This document shows, piece by piece, positions 16,264 through 25,867 of a DNA stretch of 64,000 nucleotides. The stretch is from the NCBI RefSeq assembly GCF_000703165.1, contig NZ_JNLQ01000002.1, positions 1,860,001 to 1,924,000 on the forward strand, given 5' to 3'. Position 1 is the first letter of the stretch. Each line of letters begins with the position of its first letter. The translations under genes were made by a program, and so were the position numbers. This DNA is from Butyrivibrio sp. AE3004 (lineage in GTDB: Bacteria > Bacillota > Clostridia > Lachnospirales > Lachnospiraceae). Under the pieces are notes generated by a model. That model saw nothing but the letters and a program-made list of their open reading frames with translations, was not told where the DNA came from and made no database searches.

Positions 16264-17564
16264 TACTGATTCTCCTTTGTCTTTTTCTCATGATGCTGCA
16301 CATTAAAGTCATTAGTGCTGATTTCAACACCAATCCCCTCCGCTGTAAGTCTTCTGCACAAATTAAGCATTGTTGGATGGGTAGTAAATGCCGAGCATTC
16401 GCCAAACACCATTTTATCCCTAAAACTGCATATAGTTATCTGTTCCTTGGACGCTGTCATAAATGCCGAAAACCGCTCAATAAAGGGAGTAACCTCAGCA
16501 GGCATTTTAATAACCCCCATATTTGAAATAGATGTAGTCACACCTTTTTTTGCAGCTGCATCAAACTGTCCAACGACGTAATCCTTTATAAAAAGAGGAA
16601 CTACCTTAATTGCAATATTATGCTCAAGAGCAGCATACGAATTCATGGTCTCATTTATTCTTGATGGTTCAAGTTGTTCCCTAAAAGCATTGTTTACAAC
16701 CTTGATAACACTATCAAGAGTATTATCAAAATCCATCGGATCATATTTTATACTGATAACCCCAAAGAAATTCCTGGCTGTATAAGACTGAAAATATTGT
16801 CTTAAATTAACCGGAACGCTGACAACTATCGGTTTTTTCTTCTGCGCAGTCGACATAGTATCTATTATCGCAGCTATATAAACAGCTGTACTCAAAACAC
16901 CGACCGTGGAATTATATTTCTCGGCAAGCTTCTTAAATGCCTTTGCCGATACACAGGCTTCAACAATATGTGATTCATTATTGCTGTCTATCTCACCATT
17001 TAGCTGATATGCATTGTTTGATGACAGACTTTTTAATTGTTTAAGCCCTTTTTGATTCTGATAAAAATGCTTAAAGGAATCATTATTTCTCTCCTGCAAT
17101 GATGCTATTTCCGCAGCAAAGAAATCATTATCAACATGAAAATCATGAGCTATTTCCAAATATCTTGTGACCATACGCCTAAAGAACATAAAGGCTCCGG
17201 TCCCGTCAGCAAGAACATGGAACATTTCTATGCTTATTCGTCTTTTGTAATAAAAAACTCTGTATAACAGGCTCTTTTTACCCGGAAGATATAAGGCACT
17301 GCATGCAGGAAGATGTTCTTCCTCCACGATGCAGTTCAAATTACTGTCCTCTAGGTAGTACCAAAACAATCCTCTCCTAAGTATACAGTTAAAGAAAGGG
17401 TATTCAACGATAGACTCGTCAAGCGCCCTTTGTAAAATAACAGGATCTATTTCCTCCAAAAGTTCGCAGGAAATACGAAATACTCTCGTATTTGCACCGC
17501 GAACAGTTGAAGGAATGATCTTTGCTGCATTATCAAGTTTATACCAATTAGAACTTCTTTCCAT
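16263..17564 (-). CDS. Alcohol acetyltransferase / condensation-domain-like acyltransferase
   Basis: A 433-residue member of the chloramphenicol-acetyltransferase superfamily (BAHD/condensation-like). The catalytic HxxxDG motif reads FHVLADGTGAF near residue 148. Further family features are VSVPVNLRQYF and FFGVISIKYDP. Start placed at MERSSNWYKLDNAA (17564), 20 bp after the GH120 stop, with a weak AGAAG site; the frame also reads through from the upstream gene. The position in a tight operon with a xylosidase and an esterase suggests acetyl transfer to or from sugars, but the acceptor is unknown. Confidence 0.8.
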   Translation of the reverse strand: MERSSNWYKLDNAAKIIPSTVRGANTRVFRISCELLEEIDPVILQRALDESIVEYPFFNCILRRGLFWYYLEDSNLNCIVEEEHLPACSALYLPGKKSLLYRVFYYKRRISIEMFHVLADGTGAFMFFRRMVTRYLEIAHDFHVDNDFFAAEIASLQERNNDSFKHFYQNQKGLKQLKSLSSNNAYQLNGEIDSNNESHIVEACVSAKAFKKLAEKYNSTVGVLSTAVYIAAIIDTMSTAQKKKPIVVSVPVNLRQYFQSYTARNFFGVISIKYDPMDFDNTLDSVIKVVNNAFREQLEPSRINETMNSYAALEHNIAIKVVPLFIKDYVVGQFDAAAKKGVTTSISNMGVIKMPAEVTPFIERFSAFMTASKEQITICSFRDKMVFGECSAFTTHPTMLNLCRRLTAEGIGVEISTNDFNVQHHEKKTKENQ

Positions 17565-17583
17565 TACGTATCGTTGTCTTCTG

Positions 17584-20268
17584 TTACAGATTCTCGACTG
17601 TTTCCGTAACCGGCTCAATCTGGGATGTTTTAACACGATAAATAACATCCTCAAGTGAGATGAATTTTTTCTCCTGTATAAATTTTAAATATTTAGGCGT
17701 AAGCCTCATGGTAATCCGGGGTTCAAGCGCTTTATTAACTCTTTCGCTTATTGTCTTGCAGGCATCTGCCGGATCATGAGCCATACTTTTGCTCAAAACA
17801 CAAAGAAGTGTTCCGACAGTCTGCACCAGTCCGTTCATATTCATATCATGTCCTGCATCTACAGCCTGAAGCGAACTGACACTCCACTTCTTCTTTTCAG
17901 AGTATATCCCATATTCACAGTCAACCTCAACAAGCTTCTGCGTTTTAAGATCGCGAAGCCATGCGGTATTACCTCTTACAAATATGTCCTGCACCTGGAA
18001 AAGCGTACCGTTATATGGGAAGGATATATTTTCACAGCCTGTCATAGTAATGTCTGCCTGAATTCTGGCAACTTCATCTTCTCTTTCAGATGCTTCCCAG
18101 CTTCCTTCTCCTTCAGGTCCATTGACAAATTCTCCCCACTCCTCGGTTTCCCTTAGAGGTTCAACAGGGTCTCTTAGTGATATCCTTTTCCTCATTCTGC
18201 CTTCGATACGTTGTTTTCCATGATGATAAATAGCACGCCCTCCCATCACAGGCATTGCCACCGTAAATCTGTCACCGGCACCTTCTTCAAAAGGTCCGCA
18301 CAACGGATGGATACTTCTCTTTCTTCCAAAGTAGTCAGAATCCAGAATTATTTCCGTACCATCCTTGTTTTCAAATCTCTGCTCAGGTTCAAAGGCTTCT
18401 CCGAGGACCTTTGATGAAATCATACGGGTCATGCTTCTTGGCAGGTACTCATACAGATTTGTGTGAAGTCTGAAATGTCCTTCCTCTTCCGAAACAATGA
18501 TCCTAACGGTATGATTTTTTTCTATATATGAAAAAAGCTCTGTATCGCAAGGCTGAGCACCGTTAAAATATGCATTTCCCCCTGTATAAACAGGCAGATG
18601 CGCATAATACTTATCATTAAAACCGGGGCCATACTTATCTTCCGACTTTGGCATAAGAGAAGCAAAGTACTGCTCCCTTGTAGGATAGCCGTCATACGGC
18701 TTTGTCCCGCATATAAAATTATAGAGAGTCAGTGATTCCATACCCGTGGAATTTGCGTAATCTCTAAGGTCCTGCCTTATTTCTTTTTGCACAAAGATGT
18801 TGTTATAAAATCTCGCATCTCCATGGAGAATAGTCATAAACCCTGCAATTTTAGTAGAATGCGGCTCATGATAAGGCGTATACCTGCAGCTCTGGAACTT
18901 CAGTCCGCCATTATCCGTTCCCTCTCCGACAAATGAAAAAGATCCGCCAACGAGATTATGCACCAGAGCAATCCCCTGTGTGCTGAGTCTGCATGCTATA
19001 TCAGATAATAAGATATTGTGATCTATCAGTGTGGGACCATGAGATACTTCCACAAAAATATCTTCGCCAAGGGCAAGTCCGTCTTTTATCTTGCACCCTT
19101 CAGGAGGCGTATTATCGTGGAAGAAATTCTGTGTAACTCTGGTTCCCTGTGCCTGCCAGTCAAGCCACAGGCCCCTTGTGCAATGGTGTATATGATTCCT
19201 TCTTATTACCGTATCTATTGCAGCATGGAGTTTTATACCTCCGATCTCGGCACCTTCGAGATTATGCTTATTATTGATCCTGTAAATATGATTATCCTCA
19301 ATGGTGCTGAATATTCCTCCAAGATGCCCAACTATTCCTGTCTGGCCGCAATCATGTATCTCGCATCTTCTGATGATATGCGAGCCGATATTTTCTTTAT
19401 TCCATCCTTCATTGACCGCCCGACATACAGCATCACGCTGAGTCTGTGTTCCATCCTTTATGTAATGCTTTGTCCATTTGTTTTCATTACCCGGCTGTAA
19501 ATATTTGCCAAGAGAAATGCCACTGCATTTTGATTCCGAAATCTCACAGTCTTCAATTATCCATCCCTTGGACCAATGAGGCCCGATAAGCCCATCCTGA
19601 TAAGCCGTAGGCGGTGCCCATTGAGTAGCAGCCTGTCTAAGTGCAAATCCGGAAACTGTAATATAATTTATGCCATCTTCAAGAGGCATAAAACAGTTTC
19701 TGCGCACACTTATTTCAACATTTTCTTCATTTGGATTCTTACCGTGGAAATTGGCAAATATTACAGTGTCGTTCATTTCCTGCGCAGAAAACCATGTATA
19801 AATGCTATATTCCGGTTCCCATGACTCGGCTCTTGCTACCGGATTCTCCACTTCTTCAAGTGAACCGGCTTCGTACATTGATCTGCCGTTTAAATAAACA
19901 TCACCAGTATGATTAGTCTTGCTTCCAAAATACCAGTCGCCCTCTACAGGCGTAATAAACGGATTATAATCGCCAAAGGTATTGTTAGGGATATTAACTT
20001 TCCAAACATCACCTTTAAACTGCTCCCATTCCCTGATTTCTTCAGCACCTGTGATAACCGCTCCCTGAGGCTCGGTTGTACAGTAAACAATAGGCTTATC
20101 TTTTGTTCCACCGTTAACAGGGTGGACAAATTCTCTATATATGCCCGGAGCAACTATTACAATATCACCCGGCTGCGCTATATCTGCAGCCTCCTGAATA
20201 AAGCGGAACGGATGATTTCTCGTCCCGTCGCCACTTCGAACTACGCTCTGCGAAACATAAATCTGCAT
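17584..20268 (-). CDS. GH120 beta-xylosidase with C-terminal extension
   Basis: Releases xylose from xylo-oligosaccharides by a retaining mechanism. The protein is a right-handed beta-helix that closely resembles the GH120 enzyme XylC of Thermoanaerobacterium, as I recall it. It has GLWLDWQAQGTRVT with the nucleophile Asp and DIFVEVSHGPTLID with the acid/base Glu, plus APPTAYQDGLIGPHWSKGWI and IGGIKLHAAIDTVIRRNHIH. There is no signal peptide, so it is intracellular and depends on sugar import. At 894 residues it is about 250 longer than XylC; the extra C-terminus is of unknown fold. GGGGGGTAAAGCC precedes the ATG. First gene of a four-gene operon. Confidence 0.88.
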   Translation of the reverse strand: MQIYVSQSVVRSGDGTRNHPFRFIQEAADIAQPGDIVIVAPGIYREFVHPVNGGTKDKPIVYCTTEPQGAVITGAEEIREWEQFKGDVWKVNIPNNTFGDYNPFITPVEGDWYFGSKTNHTGDVYLNGRSMYEAGSLEEVENPVARAESWEPEYSIYTWFSAQEMNDTVIFANFHGKNPNEENVEISVRRNCFMPLEDGINYITVSGFALRQAATQWAPPTAYQDGLIGPHWSKGWIIEDCEISESKCSGISLGKYLQPGNENKWTKHYIKDGTQTQRDAVCRAVNEGWNKENIGSHIIRRCEIHDCGQTGIVGHLGGIFSTIEDNHIYRINNKHNLEGAEIGGIKLHAAIDTVIRRNHIHHCTRGLWLDWQAQGTRVTQNFFHDNTPPEGCKIKDGLALGEDIFVEVSHGPTLIDHNILLSDIACRLSTQGIALVHNLVGGSFSFVGEGTDNGGLKFQSCRYTPYHEPHSTKIAGFMTILHGDARFYNNIFVQKEIRQDLRDYANSTGMESLTLYNFICGTKPYDGYPTREQYFASLMPKSEDKYGPGFNDKYYAHLPVYTGGNAYFNGAQPCDTELFSYIEKNHTVRIIVSEEEGHFRLHTNLYEYLPRSMTRMISSKVLGEAFEPEQRFENKDGTEIILDSDYFGRKRSIHPLCGPFEEGAGDRFTVAMPVMGGRAIYHHGKQRIEGRMRKRISLRDPVEPLRETEEWGEFVNGPEGEGSWEASEREDEVARIQADITMTGCENISFPYNGTLFQVQDIFVRGNTAWLRDLKTQKLVEVDCEYGIYSEKKKWSVSSLQAVDAGHDMNMNGLVQTVGTLLCVLSKSMAHDPADACKTISERVNKALEPRITMRLTPKYLKFIQEKKFISLEDVIYRVKTSQIEPVTETVENL

Positions 20269-20305
20269 GGCTTTACCCCCCCATAAAAAAATATTTATTC
20301 CTTTT

Positions 20306-20334
20306 AGTATAGCACAATTAAGGAAATTCTCTCA
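20306..20334 (-). promoter_or_regulatory. Extended -10 promoter of the GH120 operon
   Basis: On the minus strand TGCTATACT gives an extended -10 (TATACT at 20306-20311) about 40 bp before the GH120 start. No good -35 is visible, as is usual for extended -10 promoters or activator-dependent ones. Confidence 0.5.
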
Positions 20335-20479
20335 TAATTTACCCTAATTTCATATTAAAGAATAAAAATATAAAAAAACTATTAAATTCAAATTACGTTG
20401 CCATAAACACAGGGCAATCGTGCTAAAATTATGATTATCGTATTCTTACGAAATCGTTTACTCAGCAGGGAGGCTTCGT

Positions 20480-21628
20480 GTGTCAGAGTTTTTTTACTAT
20501 GCAGAAGCAAATATTGCTTGCACATTCATTTTGGGGCTGATTCTCGTTAAAATAAATCATGGTATTGACCGTCAGGCCTCTACCATTTTGATACGACGTA
20601 TGATTTACATAATGATTGGTTACTTTTTATCCGATTCAGTATGGATTCTTTTTCAGTCCGGCTTTATTCCATCGAATCATATCATAATGTACATAGTTAC
20701 AATCATTCCCTATGGTTGTATTGTCGGATGCAGTTATTTCTGGTTTCTGTATTGTGAACTGATACAACAGAACAAAAAAATCCTGACATCCTCAGGTATG
20801 ATAAAACGGTCTATTCCCATGGCAATAGCAATTATACTTATTTTTGCCGGCGCTTTCAGCGGAATTGTATTCAAGTTTTCAGATAATGGAACTATAGAAT
20901 ACGGTCCTTTATATGGACTTTTTTTACTTGTACCTGTAGGTTATCTGATTTATTCCTCGATAAAGGGCTTTTGGAGGGCTTATACACAGGACAGATACCT
21001 TGACCACAGTTTATATTTTGTAATCGGTATCTTCCCTATTTTGCCACTGACATGCGGTATTCTTCAGGTTATGTTTTTAACGTTCCCCATAATGTGTTAT
21101 GGTGCTACGCTTTCGGTTTTACTTGTATATCTGACCTCTATGGAGAATCTTATTTCTATGGACTCTCTCACACAGGTTAACAACCGCCATCAAATGCAGC
21201 GCTATCTAATGAAAAAAATGAAGTCACCGACTCCCGGATTATCTCTTTATCTTATGATAATCGATGTTGATCATTTCAAAGAAATCAATGACTCTTATGG
21301 TCATATCGAAGGTGATAAAGCACTTATAAGAGTTGCCACAGCAATGAAAGAGGCTTGTCAGGCTCACAGAAATCGTTTCTTTGTTTCCAGATTCGGAGGC
21401 GATGAATTTATAATAATAGCCGAAACCGAATACAAAGGTGAAGTAAACTGGCTTTCTGACAAAATAAGGTCCAATGTAAAGCATTTAAACGAGAAAGCCG
21501 GAGCTCCTTACAGTTTATCTGTATGTGTCGGAATTGCAGAATATGATTATTCATCTCCTGTTCCGATTCCCTCTCTTATTGCAAGAGCTGATACCGACCT
21601 TTATCATATGAAGCATTCGAGGGCTTAA
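20480..21628 (+). CDS. Membrane diguanylate cyclase
   Basis: Makes c-di-GMP from two GTP. Seven or so membrane helices occupy residues 5-225, followed by a complete GGDEF domain: DSLTQVNNRHQMQRYL, IIDVDHFKEINDSYGH and the active site RFGGDEFIII. The allosteric RxxD site is not obvious. The start is GTG at 20480 after GGGAGG. The 382-residue layout resembles other Lachnospiraceae membrane cyclases that lack a recognised sensor fold. It is divergent from the GH120 operon and ends at a good terminator, so it is a single transcript. Confidence 0.92.
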   Translation: MSEFFYYAEANIACTFILGLILVKINHGIDRQASTILIRRMIYIMIGYFLSDSVWILFQSGFIPSNHIIMYIVTIIPYGCIVGCSYFWFLYCELIQQNKKILTSSGMIKRSIPMAIAIILIFAGAFSGIVFKFSDNGTIEYGPLYGLFLLVPVGYLIYSSIKGFWRAYTQDRYLDHSLYFVIGIFPILPLTCGILQVMFLTFPIMCYGATLSVLLVYLTSMENLISMDSLTQVNNRHQMQRYLMKKMKSPTPGLSLYLMIIDVDHFKEINDSYGHIEGDKALIRVATAMKEACQAHRNRFFVSRFGGDEFIIIAETEYKGEVNWLSDKIRSNVKHLNEKAGAPYSLSVCVGIAEYDYSSPVPIPSLIARADTDLYHMKHSRA

Positions 21629-21652
21629 CAGATAATTAAGAACATGAAAAGA

Positions 21653-21715
21653 GGGCTTCGCCCAGATGAACAATCATCCGGAGCGAAAGCCCCATTATTT
21701 TGTTTTTTATAATCT
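21653..21715 (+). terminator. Terminator of the diguanylate cyclase gene
   Basis: GGGCTTCGC pairs with GCGAAAGCCC (one bulge), with an inner GATGA/TCATC stem, followed by ATTATTTTGTTTTTT. Confidence 0.8.
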
Positions 21716-21739
21716 TTTTATTAGAGAGCTGCGTTCTCA

Positions 21740-23866
21740 TCAATTATATCTTACAACAGCTCTACTTCCCTTATGACGGCGGATTTTGTAATTGCAGCCC
21801 TTGTTTATTGATTCTTTAATATAAGTGTCCCTTACATCCTTATAGCTATGTTTTCCATCCTTCTCATAATGAGATATCAGCATTGAGAATTCATTATCTT
21901 CATATTCAATGTAAAGTACATCATCGTCTTCCATTTTTACAAGAACCAATGTTGTAACTCCGTCAGCTTCAATCTCAGTATATTCGTAGTCCTCTTCCTG
22001 CAGGAATATCTTCATATCTTCAACAGGTCCAAGCATAGCATTTGTTGCCTGTTCCATCGCAATATCATCAGGGCTCTTATCCTCAGAAATGTCAGTTGCC
22101 GAAACATCTTTTTCAATATCCTCATTGTCTTCGTTCAAAAGTATCTCTTCTTCAGGAATTATCAATTCAGGTATTCCAAGATCAAGTTCAGGCATTTCGA
22201 TTCCGGCTTCTTCCTGCTCTTCCTCTTCCTGAGCATCCTCAACAGGAATAATTGTTTCTTCTATAATCGGTAAATCTTCTGTAACCGGATTATCCTCTGT
22301 TGCAGGTGCTATCTCAGAAATTGGTATTTCTTCTACTGCAGGTTCTGCCTCTGGTATCGGGATTTCCTCTGCTACAGGCGCTGCCTCCGGTATCGGGATT
22401 TCCTCTGCCGCAGGTGCTGCCTCCGGTATCGGGATTTCCTCTGCTACAGGCGTTGCCTCCGGTATCGGGATTTCCTCTGCTACAGGCGTTGCCTCCGGTA
22501 TCGGGATTTCCTCTGCTACAGGCGTTGCCTCCGGTATCGGGATTTCCTCTGCTACAGGCGCTGCCTCCGGTATCGGGATTTCCTCTGCTACAGGCGCTGC
22601 CTCAGGGATTGGTACTTCCTCTACTACAGGTGCAGGTTCAGGTATCGGGATTTCCTCTACCACCGGTGCTGCCTCTGGTATCGGAATTTCCTCTACAGCA
22701 GGTTCTACTTCAGGTATAGGCACTTCCTCTACTACAGGAGCTGCCTCTGGTATCGAGATTTCCTCTGCTACAGGCGCTGCCTCAGGGATTGGTACTTCCT
22801 CTACTACAGGTGCAGGTTCAGGTATCGGGATTTCCTCTACCACCGGTGCTGCCTCTGGTGTAGGTTCAGGTATTGGGATTTCCTCTACAGCAGGTTCTAC
22901 TTCAGGTATAGGCACTTCCTCTACTACAGGTGCAGGTTCAGGTATCGGGATTACCTCTGCCGCAGGTGCTTCCTCTGGTATTGGGATTTCCTCTGCTCCA
23001 GGTGTTGCTTCAGGAATCGGGATTTCCTCTACCACCGGTGCTGCCTCTGGTGTAGGTTCAGGTATTGGGATTTCCTCTACAGCAGGTTCTACTTCAGGTA
23101 TAGGCACTTCCTCTACTACAGGTGCAGGTTCAGGTATCGGGATTTCCTCTGCTACAGGTGCTGCCTCCGGTATCGGGATTTCCTCTACCACCGGTGCTGC
23201 CTCTGGTGTAGGTTCAGGTATCGGGATTTCCTCTGCTACAGGTGCTGCCTCCGATATCGGGATTTCCTCTGCTACAGGTGCTGCCTCCGGTATCGGGATT
23301 TCCTCTGCTACAGGTGCTGCTTCAGGAATCGGGATTTCCTCTGCTACAGGTGCTGCCTCCGGTATCGGGATTTCCTCTACAGCAGGTGCTACTTCAGGAA
23401 TCTGTACTGCCTCTACTGCAGGTGCCGCCTCAGGGATCGGTATTTCTTCTACTGCAGCCGCTACTTCAGGTACAGGTTCAGGGATCGGGATTTCCTCTGC
23501 TGCAGGTGCTGCCTCAGAGATTGGCACTTCCTCTACTGCTGGTGCTGCCTCAGGAGCAGGTTCAGGTATCGGAATTTCCTCTACCGCAGGTGCTACTTCG
23601 GGTACAGGTTCAGGTATAGGGATTTCCTCTACTGCAGGCGCTGCTTCAGCTGCAGATGCTGAAACTGCGTTTCCATCAGGATTTGCTTCATAGGCAGCTA
23701 CCGCTTCTGCAAATGCAATTTTTTCCAAGTTTTTATCAACATCCGTCGCTGTCTTAGCATCAGCCATAGCAGCAATCATATCTTCAACAGAGGGTGATGT
23801 AGTATCAGCATTTGGTGCTGCAATATCATTATTCTGTGCTACATCCTGAACATTCGCATTTTCCAT
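21740..23866 (-). CDS. Giant Pro/Glu repeat protein (EEIPIPEAAPVA repeats)
   Basis: A 708-residue acidic protein with three parts. Residues 1-73 are a helical, Ala-rich head without signal peptide. Residues about 74-530 are tandem repeats of EEIPIPEAAPVA (12 residues) with 14-16-residue variants containing EPAP or EPTPEAAP. Residues about 560-708 form a globular acidic tail (EYTEIEADGVTTLVLVKMED, LISHYEKDGKHSYKDVRDTY). The repeats should form an extended polyproline-like rod. Cytoplasmic unless exported without Sec. Function unknown; the tail may be a small binding domain. It is preceded by a small unknown gene on the same strand, 66 bp away. Confidence 0.8.
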   Translation of the reverse strand: MENANVQDVAQNNDIAAPNADTTSPSVEDMIAAMADAKTATDVDKNLEKIAFAEAVAAYEANPDGNAVSASAAEAAPAVEEIPIPEPVPEVAPAVEEIPIPEPAPEAAPAVEEVPISEAAPAAEEIPIPEPVPEVAAAVEEIPIPEAAPAVEAVQIPEVAPAVEEIPIPEAAPVAEEIPIPEAAPVAEEIPIPEAAPVAEEIPISEAAPVAEEIPIPEPTPEAAPVVEEIPIPEAAPVAEEIPIPEPAPVVEEVPIPEVEPAVEEIPIPEPTPEAAPVVEEIPIPEATPGAEEIPIPEEAPAAEVIPIPEPAPVVEEVPIPEVEPAVEEIPIPEPTPEAAPVVEEIPIPEPAPVVEEVPIPEAAPVAEEISIPEAAPVVEEVPIPEVEPAVEEIPIPEAAPVVEEIPIPEPAPVVEEVPIPEAAPVAEEIPIPEAAPVAEEIPIPEATPVAEEIPIPEATPVAEEIPIPEATPVAEEIPIPEAAPAAEEIPIPEAAPVAEEIPIPEAEPAVEEIPISEIAPATEDNPVTEDLPIIEETIIPVEDAQEEEEQEEAGIEMPELDLGIPELIIPEEEILLNEDNEDIEKDVSATDISEDKSPDDIAMEQATNAMLGPVEDMKIFLQEEDYEYTEIEADGVTTLVLVKMEDDDVLYIEYEDNEFSMLISHYEKDGKHSYKDVRDTYIKESINKGCNYKIRRHKGSRAVVRYN
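22300..23647 (-). repeat. 1.35-kb minisatellite, 36-bp unit
   Basis: Dozens of imperfect direct repeats of a 36-bp unit (plus strand GGTATCGGGATTTCCTCTGC and variants) with interspersed 42- and 48-bp units. Long blocks recur almost unchanged, showing recent duplication. Open frames on the opposite strand are shadows. Confidence 0.93.
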
Positions 23867-23932
23867 AAGAAATCTCCTTTAAGAAAAAAGTGGTCCACAA
23901 ATATACTCGTCGACCACATCAAAGCACATTTT

Positions 23933-24205
23933 TCAAGCCCCATTAGCAACTGCTTTAAGAGCGTCAAATTCAGATTCAAATACTCCACCCATTTTTTCAA
24001 GCTCATCCCAATTATACCAGGAGCCTGACAACTGAATTCCGTTAACAGAAACATCCGTCACCACAACCATAAATGGTTTGTGATTAATTACGATATAGGC
24101 AGTTCTGTTCAAACCCAGCGGGGTAACAAATACATGCCCCGTATCAATCAGATAATTTATCTGATCCAATGTTAGATTTTTGGTTAACGGCACTGTTCTA
24201 ATCAT
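23933..24205 (-). CDS. Small unknown 90-residue protein
   Basis: I do not recognise it. The sequence starts MIRTVPLTKNLTLDQINYLI, has a beta-rich middle (VFVTPLGLNRTAYIVINHKP, FMVVVTDVSVNGIQLSG) and a helical end. A start at 24205 follows GGGAG at good spacing; a TTG nine codons upstream is less likely. It precedes the repeat protein on the same strand with 66 bp between them, so they may be co-transcribed. It is preceded by the yggS terminator, so it needs its own promoter. Confidence 0.65.
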   Translation of the reverse strand: MIRTVPLTKNLTLDQINYLIDTGHVFVTPLGLNRTAYIVINHKPFMVVVTDVSVNGIQLSGSWYNWDELEKMGGVFESEFDALKAVANGA

Positions 24206-24291
24206 CAGAAAACTCCCGACAAATGTTGACAAGCTAAAATTTCTCTACATTTATTCTATGATTCAACTGTTTTATTATCAATTAAATGAAA

Positions 24292-24362
24292 ATAAAAAAA
24301 TGCTAAACTGATTTATCAATTCATAATATTATTTCGAACGATAAACCAGTTTAGCATTTTCA
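24292..24362 (-). terminator. Terminator of the Nudix-yggS pair
   Basis: A long stem (AAATGCTAAACTG with its complement, plus an inner TTTATC/GATAAA) closes without mismatch only on the minus strand through a G-U pair, and is followed by TTTTTTTATTTTC. Confidence 0.78.
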
Positions 24363-24369
24363 TCATCTA

Positions 24370-25068
24370 TCACTTAACCGAGTAATCTCTCTCACCGAAT
24401 ATTCCGGTTCCGACCCTGACAAAAGTTGCACCTTCTTCTATGGCAACCTCATAGTCACCTGTCATGCCCATCGAAAGAGTATCCAACTGTGTCCCCGGAA
24501 TATTCTCATTTTTCAGATTTTCAAGAAGTTCACGAAGCCCTTTAAAATACACTCTGTTGGACTCAGGATTATCTGTATACGGCGCAATAGTCATCAATCC
24601 TCTTACTCTCACATGTGGAAAAGACGCTATTGTTCTTACAAAATCAGGTGTTTCCTCTGGAGTAAGTCCGAATTTGGTATCTTCACCTGCCATGTTTACT
24701 TCACAAAGAACATCCATTACAAGATTATTCTTAGCTGCCTGCTTCTCGATCTCTTCTGCCAGGCTGAGCTTGTCTACAGAATGAATCATGTCAACTTTAC
24801 CCGGAAGATATTTGACTTTGTTTGTCTGGAGATGCCCTATCATGTGCCAATGGAGAGGTTCCTTTATCTCTTCGGTTTTATCCCTGATCTCCTGAACCTT
24901 ATTTTCACCATATACTGTAATACCGCACTCCATGGCTTTTCTTATGTCGGATACAGGCTTGGTCTTACTTACAGCTATTAGTGTCACGCTGTTTCTGTCG
25001 CGTCCGGACCTTTCACAAGCTGCTTGTATATTTTCTTCTACCAGTTGTAAATTTTCTCTAATTGACAT
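24370..25068 (-). CDS. yggS: PLP homeostasis protein (YggS/PROSC family)
   Basis: Binds pyridoxal phosphate and keeps vitamin B6 and some amino-acid pools balanced; no catalytic activity is established for the family. The 232-residue alanine-racemase-like barrel carries the PLP lysine in LIAVSKTKPV (Lys35), then HWHMIGHLQTNKVKYL, and the phosphate-binding end LSMGMTGDYEVAIEEGATFVR. The start follows AAAGGAACAGCG. It lies 39 bp after a Nudix gene on the same strand, with a terminator just downstream. Confidence 0.94.
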   Translation of the reverse strand: MSIRENLQLVEENIQAACERSGRDRNSVTLIAVSKTKPVSDIRKAMECGITVYGENKVQEIRDKTEEIKEPLHWHMIGHLQTNKVKYLPGKVDMIHSVDKLSLAEEIEKQAAKNNLVMDVLCEVNMAGEDTKFGLTPEETPDFVRTIASFPHVRVRGLMTIAPYTDNPESNRVYFKGLRELLENLKNENIPGTQLDTLSMGMTGDYEVAIEEGATFVRVGTGIFGERDYSVK

Positions 25069-25107
25069 CGCTGTTCCTTTCTGTAAATCGATCCTTGATT
25101 ATCATAT

Positions 25108-25716
25108 TTAGACATTTAAAAATTCAAATGGATCATCATCATGCAAAAAATGCTGAAGATGATAAGCTGCGAGGATTGCCACATGCTCCTCTTTAAGGAT
25201 TCTTCTTACCTCATCCCTGTCAGCTATAACCACCTGAATCTCTTCACTTTCTTCCTGATACTTATCAGAAATTTTTCCATCAGCATACCCAAAGACCATT
25301 GCAACTGATTCATCTGACATTCCTACTGTCGAAAACCTAGGGAGCTCATACAAATCATCTACATCAAGCGGGTGAAAATTAAGTCCTGTTTCCTCGTGGA
25401 GTTCTCTTTCTGCTGCCTCTTTATAGTTCTCTCCGGGTTCACAAAGTCCCGCAGGAAACTCATAAATATAAGTGTTTATTGGATAACGATACTGTCTTAC
25501 CAAAACAACCTTATCTCTCTTCTCTCCGTACAAAGCATAGATTGAAACTCCGTCAGCCACATTTTTTCCTGTGGTAATCATCAAATCTTCCTTAGTTTTA
25601 GCTCTGGATGCCACATAATAATTTGAATGATGCCCTTTATCATTCTCTCCCTCAACATGAAAAAGATTAACAAATCTATTTTCCGTTAGTTGTTCAAGTA
25701 ATTTTATTGTTGCCAT
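25108..25716 (-). CDS. Nudix hydrolase, ADP-ribose pyrophosphatase type
   Basis: Hydrolyses nucleoside diphosphate derivatives, most likely ADP-ribose, in the cytoplasm. The Nudix box is complete (GLCEPGENYKEAAERELHEE, then TGL), preceded by VRQYRYPINTYIYEFPAG as in ADP-ribose pyrophosphatases. Length of 202 residues is normal. AAAGAGGAAAA precedes the start. Likely co-transcribed with yggS. The exact substrate cannot be read from sequence. Confidence 0.88.
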   Translation of the reverse strand: MATIKLLEQLTENRFVNLFHVEGENDKGHHSNYYVASRAKTKEDLMITTGKNVADGVSIYALYGEKRDKVVLVRQYRYPINTYIYEFPAGLCEPGENYKEAAERELHEETGLNFHPLDVDDLYELPRFSTVGMSDESVAMVFGYADGKISDKYQEESEEIQVVIADRDEVRRILKEEHVAILAAYHLQHFLHDDDPFEFLNV

Positions 25717-25867
25717 TTTTCCTCTTTCCTACATCAGATCATTTTGTTTCGTTTTGAGGTCTTCTTTATAAACCAAAAAATCCTCTTATAAAAATCTCAA
25801 TTCCTATACCTATCAGGATTATTGGCCATATTCCGGATACCATTGAAAGCTATTCTAACATATTTCA

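Noticed and set aside
22300..23619. Long plus-strand open frames rich in Leu/Pro/Gln across the repeat region
   Set aside because: They are antisense shadows of the repeat; the real gene is on the minus strand with a start and non-repetitive ends.
22300..23647. CRISPR-like regularly spaced repeats
   Set aside because: The repeats are contiguous, without unique spacers, keep reading frame and encode EEIPIPEAAPVA units; no cas genes are present.
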